Notes: generated from the letters alone by a model not told the origin. Positions 1-9,884 are shown, numbered from the stretch's first letter. The stretch is DNA of 64,000 nt from Leifsonia shinshuensis (GCF_014217625.1 NZ_CP043641.1:4030001-4094000); one strand, 5' to 3'. Translations and numbers: made by a program.

Positions 1-133
1 GTCGGTGAACACCCTGAACCGTCAGGGCAAGACCCGCCGCACCCGCTTCGGCACCGGCAAGCGCAAGGACACCAAGCGCGCCATCGTCACGCTGAAGTCC
101 GGTTCCATCGACATCTTCACGGCCGTCGGCTGA
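1..133 (+). CDS. rplW: 50S ribosomal protein L23, C-terminal part (5' end outside window)
   Basis: The frame open from base 2 to the stop at 131-133 encodes 43 residues, containing [16 protein letters not shown] and ending SIDIFTAVG. This is the extended loop and final strand of L23, the large-subunit protein at the peptide exit tunnel that binds 23S rRNA domain III and contacts SRP and trigger factor. Position directly before rplB is the normal S10-operon order. The start lies upstream of the window, so only the C-terminal half is described. Confidence 0.93.
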   Translation, partial: SVNTLNRQGKTRRTRFGTGKRKDTKRAIVTLKSGSIDIFTAVG

Positions 134-157
134 GCGAAGGACTAGAGGAAAACAGAC

Positions 158-997
158 ATGGCTATTCGTAACTACAAGCCCACGACCCCCGGTCGTCGCG
201 GCTCCTCGGTCGCCGACTTCGCCGAGATCACCCGTTCGACCCCGGAGAAGTCCCTTCTCCGTCCGCTGTCGAAGACCGGTGGCCGCAACAACCAGGGCCG
301 CATCACGACCCGTCACATCGGTGGTGGCCACAAGCGCCAGTACCGCGTGATCGACTTCCGTCGCAACGACAAGGACGGCGTCAACGCCAAGGTCGCGCAC
401 ATCGAGTACGACCCCAACCGCACCGCGCGCATCGCGCTGCTCCACTTCGTGGACGGCACCAAGCGCTACATCCTGGCTCCGGCCGGGCTGAAGCAGGGCG
501 ACGTGGTCGAGTCGGGTGCAGGCTCGGACATCAAGCCGGGCAACAACCTGCCGCTGCGCAACATCCCGACCGGTACCGTCGTGCACGCGATCGAGCTGAA
601 GCCGGGCGGCGGCGCCAAGATGGCCCGCTCCGCCGGAGCCTCGGTTCGCCTCGTCGCGAAGGACGGCCCCTACGCCCAGCTGCGCCTCCCCTCGGGCGAG
701 GTCCGCAACGTCGACGCGCGCTGCCGCGCCACGATCGGCGAGGTCGGCAACGCCGAGCAGTCGAACATCAACTGGGGCAAGGCCGGCCGCATGCGCTGGA
801 AGGGCGTCCGCCCGACCGTCCGCGGTGTCGCAATGAACCCGATCGACCACCCGCACGGTGGTGGTGAGGGCAAGACCTCCGGTGGTCGCCACCCGGTCAG
901 CCCGTGGGGTCAGAAGGAAGGCCGTACGCGCCACCCCAACAAGGAAAGCGACAAGCTCATCGTCCGCCGCCGTAACGCCGGCAAGAAGCGTAAGTAG
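158..997 (+). CDS. rplB: 50S ribosomal protein L2
   Basis: The product has 279 residues, the usual L2 length. L2 is a core large-subunit protein needed for subunit joining and the peptidyl-transferase centre. The N-terminal OB-like domain is followed by an SH3-like domain and a basic tail. The tail carries the invariant [10 protein letters not shown] loop near residues 228-237, whose histidine lies close to the peptidyl-transferase centre. An AGAGGA ribosome-binding site ends about 8 bases before the ATG. It follows rplW by 24 bases and precedes rpsS by 12, inside the S10 operon. Confidence 0.98.
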   Translation: MAIRNYKPTTPGRRGSSVADFAEITRSTPEKSLLRPLSKTGGRNNQGRITTRHIGGGHKRQYRVIDFRRNDKDGVNAKVAHIEYDPNRTARIALLHFVDGTKRYILAPAGLKQGDVVESGAGSDIKPGNNLPLRNIPTGTVVHAIELKPGGGAKMARSAGASVRLVAKDGPYAQLRLPSGEVRNVDARCRATIGEVGNAEQSNINWGKAGRMRWKGVRPTVRGVAMNPIDHPHGGGEGKTSGGRHPVSPWGQKEGRTRHPNKESDKLIVRRRNAGKKRK

Positions 998-1009
998 GAG
1001 TTCGAGAAG

Positions 1010-1291
1010 ATGCCACGCAGTCTCAAGAAGGGCCCCTTCGTCGACGAGCACCTGTTTCGCAAGGTGGTCGCCGCGAACGAGGCCAACAGCAAGAACGTGA
1101 TCAAGACCTGGTCGCGCCGCTCGATGATCGTCCCGGCCATGCTGGGTCACACCATCGCGGTGCACGACGGTCGCAAGCACATCCCGGTGTTCGTCACCGA
1201 GACCATGGTCGGTCACAAGCTCGGCGAGTTCGCGCCGACCCGCACCTTCCGTGGTCACGTGAAGGACGACAAGAAGGGTCGCCGCCGCTAA
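1010..1291 (+). CDS. rpsS: 30S ribosomal protein S19
   Basis: The 93-residue product has the family's typical length and start ([15 protein letters not shown]). It also has the conserved [20 protein letters not shown] and [13 protein letters not shown] segments. S19 sits in the 30S head, forms a complex with S13 and touches the A-site tRNA and the intersubunit bridge to L5. It lies between rplB and rplV in standard S10-operon order, with 25 bases to the rplV start. Nothing is unusual in length or composition. Confidence 0.98.
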   Translation: MPRSLKKGPFVDEHLFRKVVAANEANSKNVIKTWSRRSMIVPAMLGHTIAVHDGRKHIPVFVTETMVGHKLGEFAPTRTFRGHVKDDKKGRRR

Positions 1292-1316
1292 CGCGGTGGT
1301 GAAAAGGAGGAGAGAA

Positions 1317-1709
1317 ATGGTGGAGTCGATCGCACGCGTGCGTCACATCCGCGTCACCCCCATGAAGGCCCGCCGCGTCGTCAACCTGATCCGCGGCAAG
1401 CAGGCCCAGGAGGCCCTGGCCATCCTGAAGTTCGCCCCGCAGAGCGCGAGCGAGCCGGTCTACAAGCTCGTCGCCTCGGCGATCGCCAACGCGCGCGTCA
1501 AGGCCGACCAGAGCAACACCTACCTGGACGAGCAGGACCTGTACGTGAGCCGCGCCTTCGTGGACGAGGGCACGACCCTCAAGCGGTTCCAGCCGCGTGC
1601 ACAGGGCCGCGCCTTCCGCATCAACAAGCGCACCAGCCACATCACGATCGTCCTCGCGACGCCGGATGAGGTCCAGGACGCCAAGGCTACGAAGAAGGCG
1701 AGCAACTAA
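1317..1709 (+). CDS. rplV: 50S ribosomal protein L22
   Basis: The product has 130 residues. L22 lines the peptide exit tunnel, and its beta-hairpin ([14 protein letters not shown] region) forms the constriction where macrolide-resistance changes occur. A GTG at 1296 would add seven residues. I prefer ATG 1317 because a strong AAGGAGGAGA ribosome-binding site at about 1304-1313 lies just upstream of it and inside the longer reading. The stop overlaps the rpsC start as TAATG, which suggests translational coupling. Confidence 0.97.
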   Translation: MVESIARVRHIRVTPMKARRVVNLIRGKQAQEALAILKFAPQSASEPVYKLVASAIANARVKADQSNTYLDEQDLYVSRAFVDEGTTLKRFQPRAQGRAFRINKRTSHITIVLATPDEVQDAKATKKASN

Positions 1710-2485
1710 TGGGTCAGAAAGTCAACCCGTACGGCTTCCGTCTGGGAATCACGACCGACCACGTGTCGCGCTGGTTCTCCGACAGCACGAAGAAGGGTCA
1801 GCGTTACAGCGACTACCTCGCTGAGGACGTCAAGATCCGCACCCTGCTGAAGACGTCGCTCGACCGCGCGGGCGTGTCCCGCATCGAGATCGAGCGCACC
1901 CGCGACCGCGTCCGCGTCGACATCCACACCGCCCGTCCGGGCATCGTGATCGGTCGTCGTGGCGCCGAGGCCGAGCGCATCCGCGCCGACCTCGAGAAGC
2001 TCTCGGGCAAGCAGATCCAGCTGAACATCCTCGAGGTCAAGAACCCCGAGGCCGACGCCCAGCTCGTCGCTCAGGGCATCGCCGAGCAGCTCGCCGCCCG
2101 CGTGGCCTTCCGCCGCGCGATGCGCAAGGGCCTGCAGGGCGCTCAGCGCGCCGGCGCCAAGGGTGTCCGCATCCAGGTGTCGGGCCGCCTCGGCGGCGCC
2201 GAGATGAGCCGCTCGGAGTTCTACCGCGAGGGCCGTGTGCCGCTGCACACGCTCCGCGCCAACATCGACTACGGCTTCTACGAGGCCAAGACCACCTTCG
2301 GTCGCATCGGTGTCAAGGTGTGGATCTACAAGGGCGACATCACGAACAAGGAGCTTGCCCGCGAGCAGGCCAACCAGAAGCCGTCGCGCGAGCGCAACGA
2401 CCGTGACCGTCCGCGTCGCGGCGGTGGCCGGGGCAACGCTCCCGCCGCCGAGTCCGCGCCGGCCGCAGCAGGAGTTGAGGCATAA
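1709..2485 (+). CDS. rpsC: 30S ribosomal protein S3
   Basis: The 258-residue product is S3, which lies at the mRNA entry channel and contributes to ribosomal helicase activity. The N-terminal KH-2 domain has the [13 protein letters not shown] loop near residues 75-87. The C-terminal S3 domain ends near residue 215 and is followed by a low-complexity Arg/Gly then Ala/Pro tail of about 40 residues, as in many actinobacteria. The ATG overlaps the rplV stop by one base. No separate ribosome-binding site is needed if the genes are coupled. Confidence 0.98.
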   Translation: MGQKVNPYGFRLGITTDHVSRWFSDSTKKGQRYSDYLAEDVKIRTLLKTSLDRAGVSRIEIERTRDRVRVDIHTARPGIVIGRRGAEAERIRADLEKLSGKQIQLNILEVKNPEADAQLVAQGIAEQLAARVAFRRAMRKGLQGAQRAGAKGVRIQVSGRLGGAEMSRSEFYREGRVPLHTLRANIDYGFYEAKTTFGRIGVKVWIYKGDITNKELAREQANQKPSRERNDRDRPRRGGGRGNAPAAESAPAAAGVEA

Positions 2486-2487
2486 CC

Positions 2488-2907
2488 ATGTTGATCCCAC
2501 GCAGAGTCAAGCACCGCAAGCAGCACCACCCCGGCCGTAGCGGCCAGGCGACCGGTGGCACGAAGGTCTCCTTCGGCGAGTTCGGCATCCAGGCCCTGAC
2601 CCCCGCTTACGTGACCAACCGTCAGATCGAGTCCGCTCGTATCGCCATGACGCGTCACATCAAGCGTGGCGGCAAGGTGTGGATCAACATCTACCCGGAC
2701 CGTCCGCTCACGAAGAAGCCGGCCGAGACCCGAATGGGTTCCGGTAAGGGTTCCCCCGAGTGGTGGGTCGCGAACGTCAAGCCGGGTCGGGTCCTCTTCG
2801 AGGTCTCCGGCGTCTCCGAGGAACTCGCTCGTGAGGCCATGACCCGTGCAATCCACAAGCTGCCCCTCAAGGCACGCATCATCAAGCGCGAGGAGGGCGA
2901 CGCGTAA
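2488..2907 (+). CDS. rplP: 50S ribosomal protein L16
   Basis: The product has 139 residues, the usual L16 length, and starts [15 protein letters not shown]16 organises the aminoacyl-tRNA binding region of the large subunit. Conserved segments include [16 protein letters not shown] and [18 protein letters not shown]; the latter holds the arginine-methylation and loop region near the A site. The rpsC stop is 2 bases upstream, and the stop codon overlaps the rpmC start as TAATG. This is normal S10-operon context. Confidence 0.98.
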   Translation: MLIPRRVKHRKQHHPGRSGQATGGTKVSFGEFGIQALTPAYVTNRQIESARIAMTRHIKRGGKVWINIYPDRPLTKKPAETRMGSGKGSPEWWVANVKPGRVLFEVSGVSEELAREAMTRAIHKLPLKARIIKREEGDA

Positions 2908-3239
2908 TGGCGATCGGCACCAAGGAGCTCGCTCCCAGCGAGCTCGACACCTTTGAAGACGAGCGTCTGATCGACGAGCTGAAGAAGGCCAAGGAAGAGC
3001 TGTTCAACCTGCGCTTCCAGTCGGCCACCGGTCAGCTCGAGAGCCACGGCCGCCTGCGTGCGGTCAAGCGCGACATCGCTCGTATCTACACCGTGATCCG
3101 CGAGCGCGAGCTCGGGATCCGGGCGACCCCGGCTCCGGTCGAGGCCGCTCCTGCCAAGGCAGAGAAGAAGAGCAAGGCGAAGAAGGAGGCCGCAGAGGCC
3201 GCCGAGGTCGCCGAGACCGAGACTGAGGAGGCCAAGTAA
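2907..3239 (+). CDS. rpmC: 50S ribosomal protein L29 with acidic/lysine tail
   Basis: L29 sits near the exit tunnel and helps dock trigger factor and SRP. The conserved two-helix core ([19 protein letters not shown] to [13 protein letters not shown]) covers about residues 18-70. The protein is 110 residues against roughly 65-75 in most bacteria; the excess is a C-terminal Ala/Glu/Lys-rich tail from about residue 72. Such tails occur in actinobacteria, and the tail is probably disordered. Both ends overlap the neighbouring genes as TAATG. Confidence 0.96.
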   Translation: MAIGTKELAPSELDTFEDERLIDELKKAKEELFNLRFQSATGQLESHGRLRAVKRDIARIYTVIRERELGIRATPAPVEAAPAKAEKKSKAKKEAAEAAEVAETETEEAK

Positions 3240-3544
3240 TGGCTGAGACCACCAAGGCTGCGGCCGCGGAGTCGGCGGCCGACGAGGCCATCGTCCGTGG
3301 TTACCGCAAGGCCCGTCGCGGGTACGTCGTCAGCGACAAGATGGACAAGACCATCGTCGTCGAGGTCGAGGACCGCGTGAAGCACCCGCTGTACGGCAAG
3401 GTCATCCGCCGCACCTCCAAGGTGAAGGCGCACGACGAGAACAACACCGCCGGCATCGGCGACCTCGTTCTCATCAACGAGACCCGTCCGCTGAGCGCCT
3501 CCAAGCGGTGGCGCCTGGTTGAGATTCTGGAGAAGGCCAAGTGA
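3239..3544 (+). CDS. rpsQ: 30S ribosomal protein S17
   Basis: The product has 101 residues. S17 is a primary 16S rRNA binder with an OB fold, seen here as [27 protein letters not shown], and the KVKAHDENN and [13 protein letters not shown] segments. About 18 N-terminal residues (Ala/Glu-rich) precede the core and are longer than in E. coli. The stop overlaps the GTG start of rplN in a GTGA arrangement, so the two genes are likely translationally coupled. Confidence 0.97.
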   Translation: MAETTKAAAAESAADEAIVRGYRKARRGYVVSDKMDKTIVVEVEDRVKHPLYGKVIRRTSKVKAHDENNTAGIGDLVLINETRPLSASKRWRLVEILEKAK

Positions 3545-3909
3545 TTCAGCAGGAATCCCGACTCAAGGTCGCCGACAACACCGGCGCCAAGGAACTTCTC
3601 GCCATTCGCGTCCTCGGCGGCTCCAGCCGTCGCTACGCCGGCCTGGGTGACGTCATCGTCGCCACGGTCAAGGACGCGATCCCCGGCGGCAACGTCAAGA
3701 AGGGCGATGTCGTCAAGGCCGTCGTCGTGCGCGTGCGGAAGAACACCCGCCGCCCGGACGGCTCCTACATCAAGTTCGACGAGAACGCCGCCGTGATCCT
3801 GAAGAACGACGGTGACCCCCGTGGCACCCGCATCTTCGGCCCGGTCGGCCGTGAGCTTCGCGACAAGAAGTTCATGAAGATCATCTCGCTGGCCCCGGAG
3901 GTGCTGTAA
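3541..3909 (+). CDS. rplN: 50S ribosomal protein L14
   Basis: The 122-residue product has the exact typical L14 length. It starts with GTG as (M)[17 protein letters not shown], the invariant family N-terminus. L14 forms an intersubunit bridge and contacts L19. In most bacteria rplN opens the separate spc operon. Here it overlaps the rpsQ stop by four bases, so the S10 and spc operons are physically fused. rplX follows after 3 bases. Confidence 0.98.
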   Translation: MIQQESRLKVADNTGAKELLAIRVLGGSSRRYAGLGDVIVATVKDAIPGGNVKKGDVVKAVVVRVRKNTRRPDGSYIKFDENAAVILKNDGDPRGTRIFGPVGRELRDKKFMKIISLAPEVL

Positions 3910-3912
3910 CCC

Positions 3913-4272
3913 ATGGCGAACATCAAGAAGGGCGACCTGGTCCAGGTCATCTCGGGCCGTTCGCAGGCCCGCGGTGGCGACCGTGGCAAGCAGGGTCGTG
4001 TCATCGAGGTCCTCGTGGAGAAGAACCGCGTGATCGTCGAGGGCGTCAACTTCGTGACCAAGCACGTGCGCGTCGGCCAGACGCAGCGTGGCACGAAGAC
4101 CGGCGGCATCGAGACCCACGAGGCTCCGATCCACGTGTCCAACGTGGCGCTCGTCGACCCCGAGACCAAGAAGCCGACCCGCGTCGGCTTCCGCACCGAG
4201 ACCGTTACGAAGGACGGCGTCACCAAGACGGTCCGCGTTCGTTACGCCAAGAAGTCTGGTAAGGACCTGTAA
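3913..4272 (+). CDS. rplX: 50S ribosomal protein L24
   Basis: The product has 119 residues. L24 initiates 50S assembly by binding the 5' end of 23S rRNA. The N-terminal KOW motif ([24 protein letters not shown], residues 5-28) is followed by the [11 protein letters not shown] and [20 protein letters not shown] segments. It is slightly longer at the C-terminus than the E. coli protein. The stop overlaps the rplE ATG as TAATG. Confidence 0.97.
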   Translation: MANIKKGDLVQVISGRSQARGGDRGKQGRVIEVLVEKNRVIVEGVNFVTKHVRVGQTQRGTKTGGIETHEAPIHVSNVALVDPETKKPTRVGFRTETVTKDGVTKTVRVRYAKKSGKDL

Positions 4273-4859
4273 TGACGGACACTGCAACGAGTGCTGGCAA
4301 AATCCAGCCTCGCCTGAAGCAGAAGTACAAGAACGAGATCTCCGCTCAGCTCAAGGGCGACTTCGGGTTCACGAACGTGCACCAGGTGCCCGGTCTCGTG
4401 AAGATCGTCGTCAACATGGGCGTCGGCGAGGCGGCTCGTGACGGCAAGGTGATCGACGGTGCGATCAACGACCTCACCCTGATCACCGGCCAGAAGCCGC
4501 AGGTCACCAAGGCCCGCAAGTCCATCGCGCAGTTCAAGCTGCGCGAGGGCCAGCCGATCGGCGCGCACGTCACGCTGCGCGGCGACCGCATGTGGGAGTT
4601 CCTCGACCGCCTGCTCTCGCTCGCGCTGCCCCGTATCCGGGACTTCCGCGGCTTGAGCGACAAGCAGTTCGACGGCAACGGCAACTACACGTTCGGTCTC
4701 ACGGAGCAGTCGATGTTCCACGAGATCAACCAGGACCGGATCGACCGCGTCCGCGGTATGGACATCACGGTCGTGACCACCGCGAAGAACGACGACGAGG
4801 GCCGCGCGCTGCTCAAGCAGCTCGGCTTCCCGTTCCGTTCGAACGAGACGAGCAACTGA
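4272..4859 (+). CDS. rplE: 50S ribosomal protein L5
   Basis: The product has 195 residues. L5 binds 5S rRNA and contacts the P-site tRNA and S13. Recognisable segments are [32 protein letters not shown] and the P-site loop region [11 protein letters not shown]. About 15 extra residues at the N-terminus are typical of actinobacterial L5. The next gene is rpsH, 111 bases away. The usual rpsN gene between them is absent and a hairpin occupies the gap. Confidence 0.98.
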   Translation: MTDTATSAGKIQPRLKQKYKNEISAQLKGDFGFTNVHQVPGLVKIVVNMGVGEAARDGKVIDGAINDLTLITGQKPQVTKARKSIAQFKLREGQPIGAHVTLRGDRMWEFLDRLLSLALPRIRDFRGLSDKQFDGNGNYTFGLTEQSMFHEINQDRIDRVRGMDITVVTTAKNDDEGRALLKQLGFPFRSNETSN

Positions 4860-4880
4860 CTCTAGTAGTCTTGTCTCTTT

Positions 4881-4906
4881 GTGGGCCGGCCACCCGGCCG
4901 GCCCAC
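4881..4906 (+). terminator. 11-bp GC hairpin between rplE and rpsH
   Basis: Bases 4881-4891 and 4896-4906 are perfect inverted repeats with a 4-base loop. No T-run follows, so this may be a partial terminator, an attenuator or an RNA-processing/stability element rather than a full stop, because rpsH and the rest of the spc genes lie downstream. It occupies the place where rpsN is found in many bacteria. Confidence 0.6.
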
Positions 4907-4970
4907 TTCCACCACAGGTCGTCAGTCGTGTAACGGCTGAACGAAACCTGGTGAACGAAGGAAAACCGCA

Positions 4971-5369
4971 ATGACGATGACAGATCCGGTCGCAGACATG
5001 CTGACCAGACTGCGCAACGCGAACTCGGCGCACCACGACACCGTGTCGATGCCGCACTCCAAGCTCAAGGCCCACATCGCCGAGATCCTCACCACCGAGG
5101 GCTACATCTCCGGCTGGGAGGTCTCCGACGCCCGTGTCGGCCAGACCCTGACGCTCAACCTCAAGTTCGGTCCGAACCGTGAGCGCTCCATCGCCGGCAT
5201 CAAGCGCGTCTCCAAGCCCGGCCTCCGCGTCTACGCGAAGTCCACGGAGCTCCCCAAGGTCCTCGGCGGCCTCGGTGTCGCCATCCTGTCCACCTCCTCG
5301 GGGCTCCTCACGGACCGCCAGGCTGAGAAGAAGGGCGTGGGTGGGGAAGTCCTCGCCTACGTGTGGTGA
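4971..5369 (+). CDS. rpsH: 30S ribosomal protein S8
   Basis: The 132-residue product has the usual S8 length, with the conserved [14 protein letters not shown] start and the [21 protein letters not shown]-terminal RNA-binding segment. S8 binds the central domain of 16S rRNA and, in E. coli, represses the spc operon. The ATG follows a GAAGGAAAA ribosome-binding site. Its own leader of about 60 bases after the hairpin at 4881-4906 could be where expression of the distal spc genes is adjusted, which is inference. Confidence 0.98.
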   Translation: MTMTDPVADMLTRLRNANSAHHDTVSMPHSKLKAHIAEILTTEGYISGWEVSDARVGQTLTLNLKFGPNRERSIAGIKRVSKPGLRVYAKSTELPKVLGGLGVAILSTSSGLLTDRQAEKKGVGGEVLAYVW

Positions 5370-5376
5370 CCCTGCC

Positions 5377-5913
5377 ATGTCGCGTATTGGAAGACTGCCC
5401 ATCGACGTCCCCGCTGGGGTCGATGTGAAGATCGACGGCCAGACCGTCACTGTCAAGGGCCCGAAGGGCGAGCTCTCGCTCGTCGTCGCCAGCCCGATCG
5501 AGGCGAAGCTGGAGGAGGGCCAGGTCCTGGTCACCCGTCCGGACGACGAGCGCGCTTCGCGTTCGCTCCACGGCCTCACCCGCACGCTCATCAACAACAA
5601 CATCATCGGCGTCACCCAGGGCTACTCGAAGGGCCTGGAGATCGTCGGCACCGGTTACCGCGTGGCGCAGAAGGGTGCGGGCGTCGAGTTCGCGCTCGGC
5701 TTCTCCCACCCGGTCAACGTCGAGCCGCCGGCCGGCATCACCTTCACGGTCGAGGGCAACAACAAGCTCACCGTGAGCGGGATCGACAAGCAGGCTGTGG
5801 GCGAGGTCGCCGCGAACATCCGCAAGATCCGCAAGCCCGAGCCGTACAAGGGCAAGGGTGTGCGTTACGCCGGCGAGGTCGTTCGTCGCAAGGCCGGAAA
5901 GGCTGGTAAGTAA
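5377..5913 (+). CDS. rplF: 50S ribosomal protein L6
   Basis: The product has 178 residues and starts [16 protein letters not shown]6 is a two-domain RNA-binding protein near the sarcin-ricin loop and the factor-binding site. The second domain carries [12 protein letters not shown] near the C-terminus, an invariant motif. The ATG at 5377 is 7 bases after the rpsH stop and matches the family start. The same frame is open further upstream inside rpsH, but that reading has no support. Confidence 0.98.
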   Translation: MSRIGRLPIDVPAGVDVKIDGQTVTVKGPKGELSLVVASPIEAKLEEGQVLVTRPDDERASRSLHGLTRTLINNNIIGVTQGYSKGLEIVGTGYRVAQKGAGVEFALGFSHPVNVEPPAGITFTVEGNNKLTVSGIDKQAVGEVAANIRKIRKPEPYKGKGVRYAGEVVRRKAGKAGK

Positions 5914-5915
5914 TC

Positions 5916-6287
5916 ATGGCTCTGGGTACCAGAGGAAAGAGCAAGGCGGCCGCTCGCGACCGTCGTCACACCCGCCTGCGCAAGAAGATCGTGGGCACCG
6001 AGGTCCGTCCTCGCCTGGTCGTCACCCGCTCTGCCCGTCACGTCTTCGTGCAGATCGTCGACGACGCCAAGGGCCACACGCTGGCCTCCGCGTCGACCAT
6101 GGAGTCCGACCTGCGCGGCTTCGACGGCGACAAGACCGCCAAGGCCCGCAAGGTGGGCGAGCTCGTCGCCGAGCGCGCGAAGAGCGCCGGTGTCGAGGCC
6201 GTGGTCTTCGACCGTGGCGGCAGCAAGTACGCCGGTCGCGTTGCGGCCGTCGCCGAAGGCGCTCGTGAAGGTGGGCTGAACCTGTGA
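5916..6287 (+). CDS. rplR: 50S ribosomal protein L18
   Basis: The 123-residue product has the basic N-terminus and central strands of L18, which binds 5S rRNA together with L5. Visible family segments are [20 protein letters not shown] and the C-terminal [20 protein letters not shown]. The start is two bases after the rplF stop. The TGA stop overlaps the GTG start of rpsE by four bases (GTGA), so coupling is likely. Confidence 0.98.
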   Translation: MALGTRGKSKAAARDRRHTRLRKKIVGTEVRPRLVVTRSARHVFVQIVDDAKGHTLASASTMESDLRGFDGDKTAKARKVGELVAERAKSAGVEAVVFDRGGSKYAGRVAAVAEGAREGGLNL

Positions 6288-7003
6288 GCGACGAGAACAA
6301 CAAGGAGCAGACCGTGGCCGCTGAGGTAACGGAGACCGCGCAGCCGGTCGAGACCGCTGCGTCGACCGACAACAACCGCGAGCGCGAGCCGCGCCGCGGT
6401 GGCCGGGAGCGCAACCCCAACCGCGATCGCGGCAGCCGGGACGCCGACAAGAGCCAGTTCCTGGAGCGCGTCGTCACCATCAACCGCGTCTCCAAGGTCG
6501 TGAAGGGTGGTCGTCGCTTCAGCTTCACCGCTCTCGTGGTCGTCGGAGACGGCAACGGCCTGGTGGGCGTCGGCTACGGCAAGGCCCGCGAGGTGCCGCT
6601 GGCGATCTCGAAGGGCGTCGAGGAGGCGAAGAAGAACTTCTTCCGCGTCCCGCGCGTCGGCAACACCATCCCGCACCCGGTGCAGGGTGAGGCCGCCGCC
6701 GGCGTCGTCCTCCTGCGTCCGGCCGCCGCCGGTACCGGTGTTATCGCCGGTGGCCCGGTGCGCGCCGTCCTGGAGTGCGCCGGCATCCACGACGTGCTGA
6801 GCAAGTCGCTCGGCTCGTCCAACACGATCAACATCGTGCACGCGACCGTCGAGGCGCTGCAGCAGCTCGAGGAGCCCCGTGCCGTCGCAGCTCGCCGTGG
6901 TCTCGACTACGACCAGGTCGCGCCCGCGCGCCTGCTGCGTGCCGAGGCCGAGGCGGCCGAGGCCGCTGCTGCCGCCAAGAAGGCAGAGAAGGTAGGTGCC
7001 TGA
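6284..7003 (+). CDS. rpsE: 30S ribosomal protein S5 with charged N-terminal extension
   Basis: The product has 239 residues against about 165 in E. coli. S5 lies at the mRNA entry site and affects decoding accuracy. The double-stranded-RNA-binding N domain begins near residue 60 ([18 protein letters not shown]), with [14 protein letters not shown] and the helical C-terminus following. The first 58 residues form an acidic then Arg/Gly-rich low-complexity extension. The GTG start overlaps rplR, and the TGA overlaps the rpmD ATG. Confidence 0.97.
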   Translation: MSDENNKEQTVAAEVTETAQPVETAASTDNNREREPRRGGRERNPNRDRGSRDADKSQFLERVVTINRVSKVVKGGRRFSFTALVVVGDGNGLVGVGYGKAREVPLAISKGVEEAKKNFFRVPRVGNTIPHPVQGEAAAGVVLLRPAAAGTGVIAGGPVRAVLECAGIHDVLSKSLGSSNTINIVHATVEALQQLEEPRAVAARRGLDYDQVAPARLLRAEAEAAEAAAAAKKAEKVGA

Positions 7004-7188
7004 TGGCCGCGCGCCTGAAGATCACGCAGATCAAGTCGAAAGTGAGCGAGAAGCAGTACCAGCGCGACACGCTGCGCAGTCTGGGACTGAAGCGAATCGG
7101 TGACGTCACCGTCCGCGAGGACACCCCGCAGAACCGCGGGTACGTCAACACCGTCGCTCACCTGGTGAAGGTTGAGGAGATCGACTAA
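7003..7188 (+). CDS. rpmD: 50S ribosomal protein L30
   Basis: The product has 61 residues, typical for bacterial L30, a small large-subunit protein that binds 23S rRNA domain II. The family pattern is clear: [10 protein letters not shown], then [20 protein letters not shown] and the [12 protein letters not shown] end. The ATG overlaps the rpsE stop (TGATG), and the stop overlaps the rplO start (TAATG). This tight packing supports the start chosen. Confidence 0.97.
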   Translation: MAARLKITQIKSKVSEKQYQRDTLRSLGLKRIGDVTVREDTPQNRGYVNTVAHLVKVEEID

Positions 7189-7868
7189 TGGCTGACGACA
7201 AGCCGACCACTGAGGCCGCTGCCGAGAAGCCGGCCGCCAAGAAGAGCACCACCACCAAGGCCGCGGCCGACAAGCCCGCCGCTGAGAAGGCAAGCACCGC
7301 GAAGAAGGCTCCGGCCAAGAAGGCTCCGGCGAAGGCCGCTGCCGACAAGGCCGCCGCCTCCACCAAGGACGAGACCGTCTCCGCCCCGGCGAAGAAGGCC
7401 CCGGCCAAGAAGGACGTCGCGGAGCCCCGCGAGCAGGTCCTCAAGGTGCACCACCTCCGTCCCGCCGCTGGCGCCAAGAAGGACAAGACCCGCGTCGGAC
7501 GCGGTGAGGGTTCCAAGGGCAAGACCGCGGGCCGTGGCACGAAGGGCACCAAGGCCCGCTACCAGGTCCGCCCGGGCTTCCAGGGCGGTCAGCTCCCGTT
7601 CCACATGCGTTCGCCGAAGCTGCGCGGGTTCAAGAACCCGTTCCGCGTCGAGTACCAGGTGGTCAACCTCGAGAAGCTGGCCGAGCTGTACCCGGCCGGC
7701 GGCGATGTGACCATCTCCGACCTCGTCGCCAAGGGCGCCGTTCGCAAGAACGAGAAGGTCAAGGTTCTCGGTAACGGGGACATTGCGGTTAAGCTGAACG
7801 TTGCGGTCGACAAGGTCTCCGGCTCTGCCGAGCAGAAGATCGTCGCCGCTGGTGGCTCCGTCAAGTAG
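7188..7868 (+). CDS. rplO: 50S ribosomal protein L15 with long histone-like N-terminal extension
   Basis: L15 is a late-assembling large-subunit protein with a long tail threading through rRNA. The recognisable core starts near residue 84 ([14 protein letters not shown]) and includes [16 protein letters not shown] and [19 protein letters not shown]. Total length is 226, about 80 more than usual. The added N-terminus is almost entirely Ala, Lys, Pro, Thr and Asp, with [12 protein letters not shown] repeats resembling histone-H1-like tails. The start is fixed by the TAATG overlap with rpmD. Confidence 0.95.
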   Translation: MADDKPTTEAAAEKPAAKKSTTTKAAADKPAAEKASTAKKAPAKKAPAKAAADKAAASTKDETVSAPAKKAPAKKDVAEPREQVLKVHHLRPAAGAKKDKTRVGRGEGSKGKTAGRGTKGTKARYQVRPGFQGGQLPFHMRSPKLRGFKNPFRVEYQVVNLEKLAELYPAGGDVTISDLVAKGAVRKNEKVKVLGNGDIAVKLNVAVDKVSGSAEQKIVAAGGSVK

Positions 7869-7885
7869 CCGCCCGTAAAGCAGCG

Positions 7886-7920
7886 CAGTCGGGTGGCCGG
7901 GACTCCCGGTCACCCGACTG
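7886..7920 (+). terminator. 17-bp hairpin between rplO and secY
   Basis: Bases 7886-7902 pair with 7904-7920 through 17 consecutive pairs, one of them G-U, so the real loop must be formed by opening the innermost pairs. A short GACTCTT follows instead of a T-run. It lies 17 bases after the rplO stop and 28 before the secY start. It probably reduces read-through from the ribosomal genes into secY-adk-map, or acts as an mRNA processing signal. Confidence 0.65.
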
Positions 7921-7948
7921 GACTCTTACAGGAAAGCAGGACGCACTT

Positions 7949-9271
7949 TTGTTTAGCGCCGTCGCGCGGATCTTCCGCACCCCGGACCTCCGCCGGAAGA
8001 TCTTCTTCACGCTGGGGATCATCGCTCTGTTCCGGCTGGGCTCGTTCATCCCTGCGCCGTTCGTCGACTTCGCCAACGTCCAGACCTGTCTGAACGCCAA
8101 CCAGGACACCTCGGGGCTCTACTCCCTGGTCAACCTCTTCTCGGGTGGCGCTCTCCTCAAACTCTCGATCTTCGCGCTCGGCATCATGCCGTACATCACC
8201 GCGTCGATCATCGTGCAGCTGCTGCGCGTGGTCATCCCGCGCTTCGAGACCCTCTACAAGGAGGGCCAGGCCGGCCAGGCCAAGCTCACGCAGTACACGC
8301 GCTATCTCACGATCGCGCTGGGCGTCCTCCAGTCGACGACCCTCATCACCGTCGCCCGTTCGGGCGCCCTCTTCGGCACTACCGCCGTCTCGCAGTGCAC
8401 GCAGCTGATCACGGACGACTCCTGGTACGCCATCATGCTCATGGTCATCACGATGACCGCCGGCACCGGCCTCATCATGTGGATGGGCGAGCTCGTCACC
8501 GAGCGCGGCATCGGCAACGGCATGTCCCTCCTGATCTTCACCTCGATCGCCGCGCAGTTCCCGAGCTCGCTCTGGGCCATCGGCCAGTCGCAGAGCATCG
8601 AGGTGATGTTGGTGGTGATCGCCATCGGTCTGCTGATCGTCGCCGCGGTCGTCTTCGTCGAGCAGTCGCAGCGCCGCATCCCCGTGCAGTACGCCAAGCG
8701 GATGGTCGGCCGCCGCACCTACGGCGGCAACAACACGTACATCCCGATCAAGGTGAACATGGCGGGTGTCGTCCCGGTCATCTTCGCGTCGTCGCTGCTG
8801 TACCTGCCCGCGCTGATCGCGCAGTTCAACCAGCCCGCCGCCGGCAAGGCCCCTGCGCCATGGGTCACGTGGATCACGAACTACCTGACCAAGGGCGACC
8901 ACCCGCTCTACATGCTGCTCTACTTCCTCCTGATCGTCGGCTTCACGTACTTCTACGTCGCGATCACCTTCAACCCGGAGGAGGTCGCCGACAACATGAA
9001 GAAGTACGGGGGCTTCATCCCCGGCATCCGCGCGGGCCGCCCCACGGCCGAGTACCTGGACTACGTGCTGACGCGCGTGACGCTGCCCGGCTCGATCTAC
9101 CTCGGAATCATCGCGCTGATCCCTCTGATAGCGTTCGCATTGCTCGGCGCCAGCCAGAACTTCATGTTCGGCGGCACGTCCATCCTCATCATCGTCGGTG
9201 TGGGACTCGAGACGGTCAAGCAGATCGACTCCCAGCTCCAGCAACGGCACTACGAAGGGCTTCTGCGTTGA
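7949..9271 (+). CDS. secY: Protein translocase subunit SecY
   Basis: SecY forms the membrane channel for Sec-dependent export, with SecE and SecG. The 440-residue product has ten predicted membrane helices, the opening [21 protein letters not shown] and the conserved cytoplasmic loop GNGMSLLIF. The start is the rare codon TTG at 7949, preceded by CAGGAAAGCAGG. No better in-frame start lies near, and the product begins (M)[14 protein letters not shown] like its relatives. The stop overlaps the TTG of adk. This is the standard secY-adk-map order. Confidence 0.97.
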   Translation: MFSAVARIFRTPDLRRKIFFTLGIIALFRLGSFIPAPFVDFANVQTCLNANQDTSGLYSLVNLFSGGALLKLSIFALGIMPYITASIIVQLLRVVIPRFETLYKEGQAGQAKLTQYTRYLTIALGVLQSTTLITVARSGALFGTTAVSQCTQLITDDSWYAIMLMVITMTAGTGLIMWMGELVTERGIGNGMSLLIFTSIAAQFPSSLWAIGQSQSIEVMLVVIAIGLLIVAAVVFVEQSQRRIPVQYAKRMVGRRTYGGNNTYIPIKVNMAGVVPVIFASSLLYLPALIAQFNQPAAGKAPAPWVTWITNYLTKGDHPLYMLLYFLLIVGFTYFYVAITFNPEEVADNMKKYGGFIPGIRAGRPTAEYLDYVLTRVTLPGSIYLGIIALIPLIAFALLGASQNFMFGGTSILIIVGVGLETVKQIDSQLQQRHYEGLLR

Positions 9272-9876
9272 CCCGTATGCTGATCGTCGGACCTCCCGGA
9301 GCGGGAAAGGGCACTCAGGCCTCCCGCATCACCACCGCGTACGGGATCCCCGACATCTCCACGGGCGACATCTTCCGGGCCAACATCAAGAACGAGACCC
9401 CGCTCGGCCAGCAGGTCAAGGCGATCGTCGACGCGGGCGACTACGTTCCGGACAGCCTCACCAACGAGCTCGTCACCGACCGGCTGTCGGAGGACGACGC
9501 GAAGGACGGCTTCCTCCTCGACGGGTATCCGCGGACGCTCGAGCAGGTGAAGTACCTCGACGACCTGCTGGCCTCCAAGGGCCAGGAGCTCGCCGCGGTG
9601 ATCCAGCTCGTCGCCGACCAGGACGAGATCGTCGCGCGCCTCACCAAGCGCGCGCAGGAGCAGGGTCGTGCCGACGACTCCGAGGATGCCATCCGGCACC
9701 GCCAGGAGGTCTACCTGCGCGAGACGTCCCCGCTGATCGACGTGTACCGCGAGCGCGGTCTGCTGGTCGAGGTGGACGGCCTGGGCGACATGGAGGATGT
9801 CGCGGCGCGCATCCGCACGGCTCTCGCCGAGCGAGGCATCCACCCGCGCGAGGGCGCCGGCGAGCCGGTCGCCTGA
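9268..9876 (+). CDS. adk: Adenylate kinase
   Basis: Adk interconverts ATP + AMP and 2 ADP in the cytosol. The product has 202 residues with the P-loop GPPGAGKGT near residues 8-16, the AMP-binding DISTGDIFR segment and DGYPRT. It lacks the long LID insertion and zinc-finger cysteines, i.e. it is a short-form enzyme as in mycobacteria. Two starts are possible. TTG 9268 overlaps the secY stop and has GAAGGG 8 bases upstream, so I prefer it. ATG 9277 would remove three residues. Confidence 0.96.
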   Translation: MTRMLIVGPPGAGKGTQASRITTAYGIPDISTGDIFRANIKNETPLGQQVKAIVDAGDYVPDSLTNELVTDRLSEDDAKDGFLLDGYPRTLEQVKYLDDLLASKGQELAAVIQLVADQDEIVARLTKRAQEQGRADDSEDAIRHRQEVYLRETSPLIDVYRERGLLVEVDGLGDMEDVAARIRTALAERGIHPREGAGEPVA

Positions 9877-9884
9877 ACCTCTCC

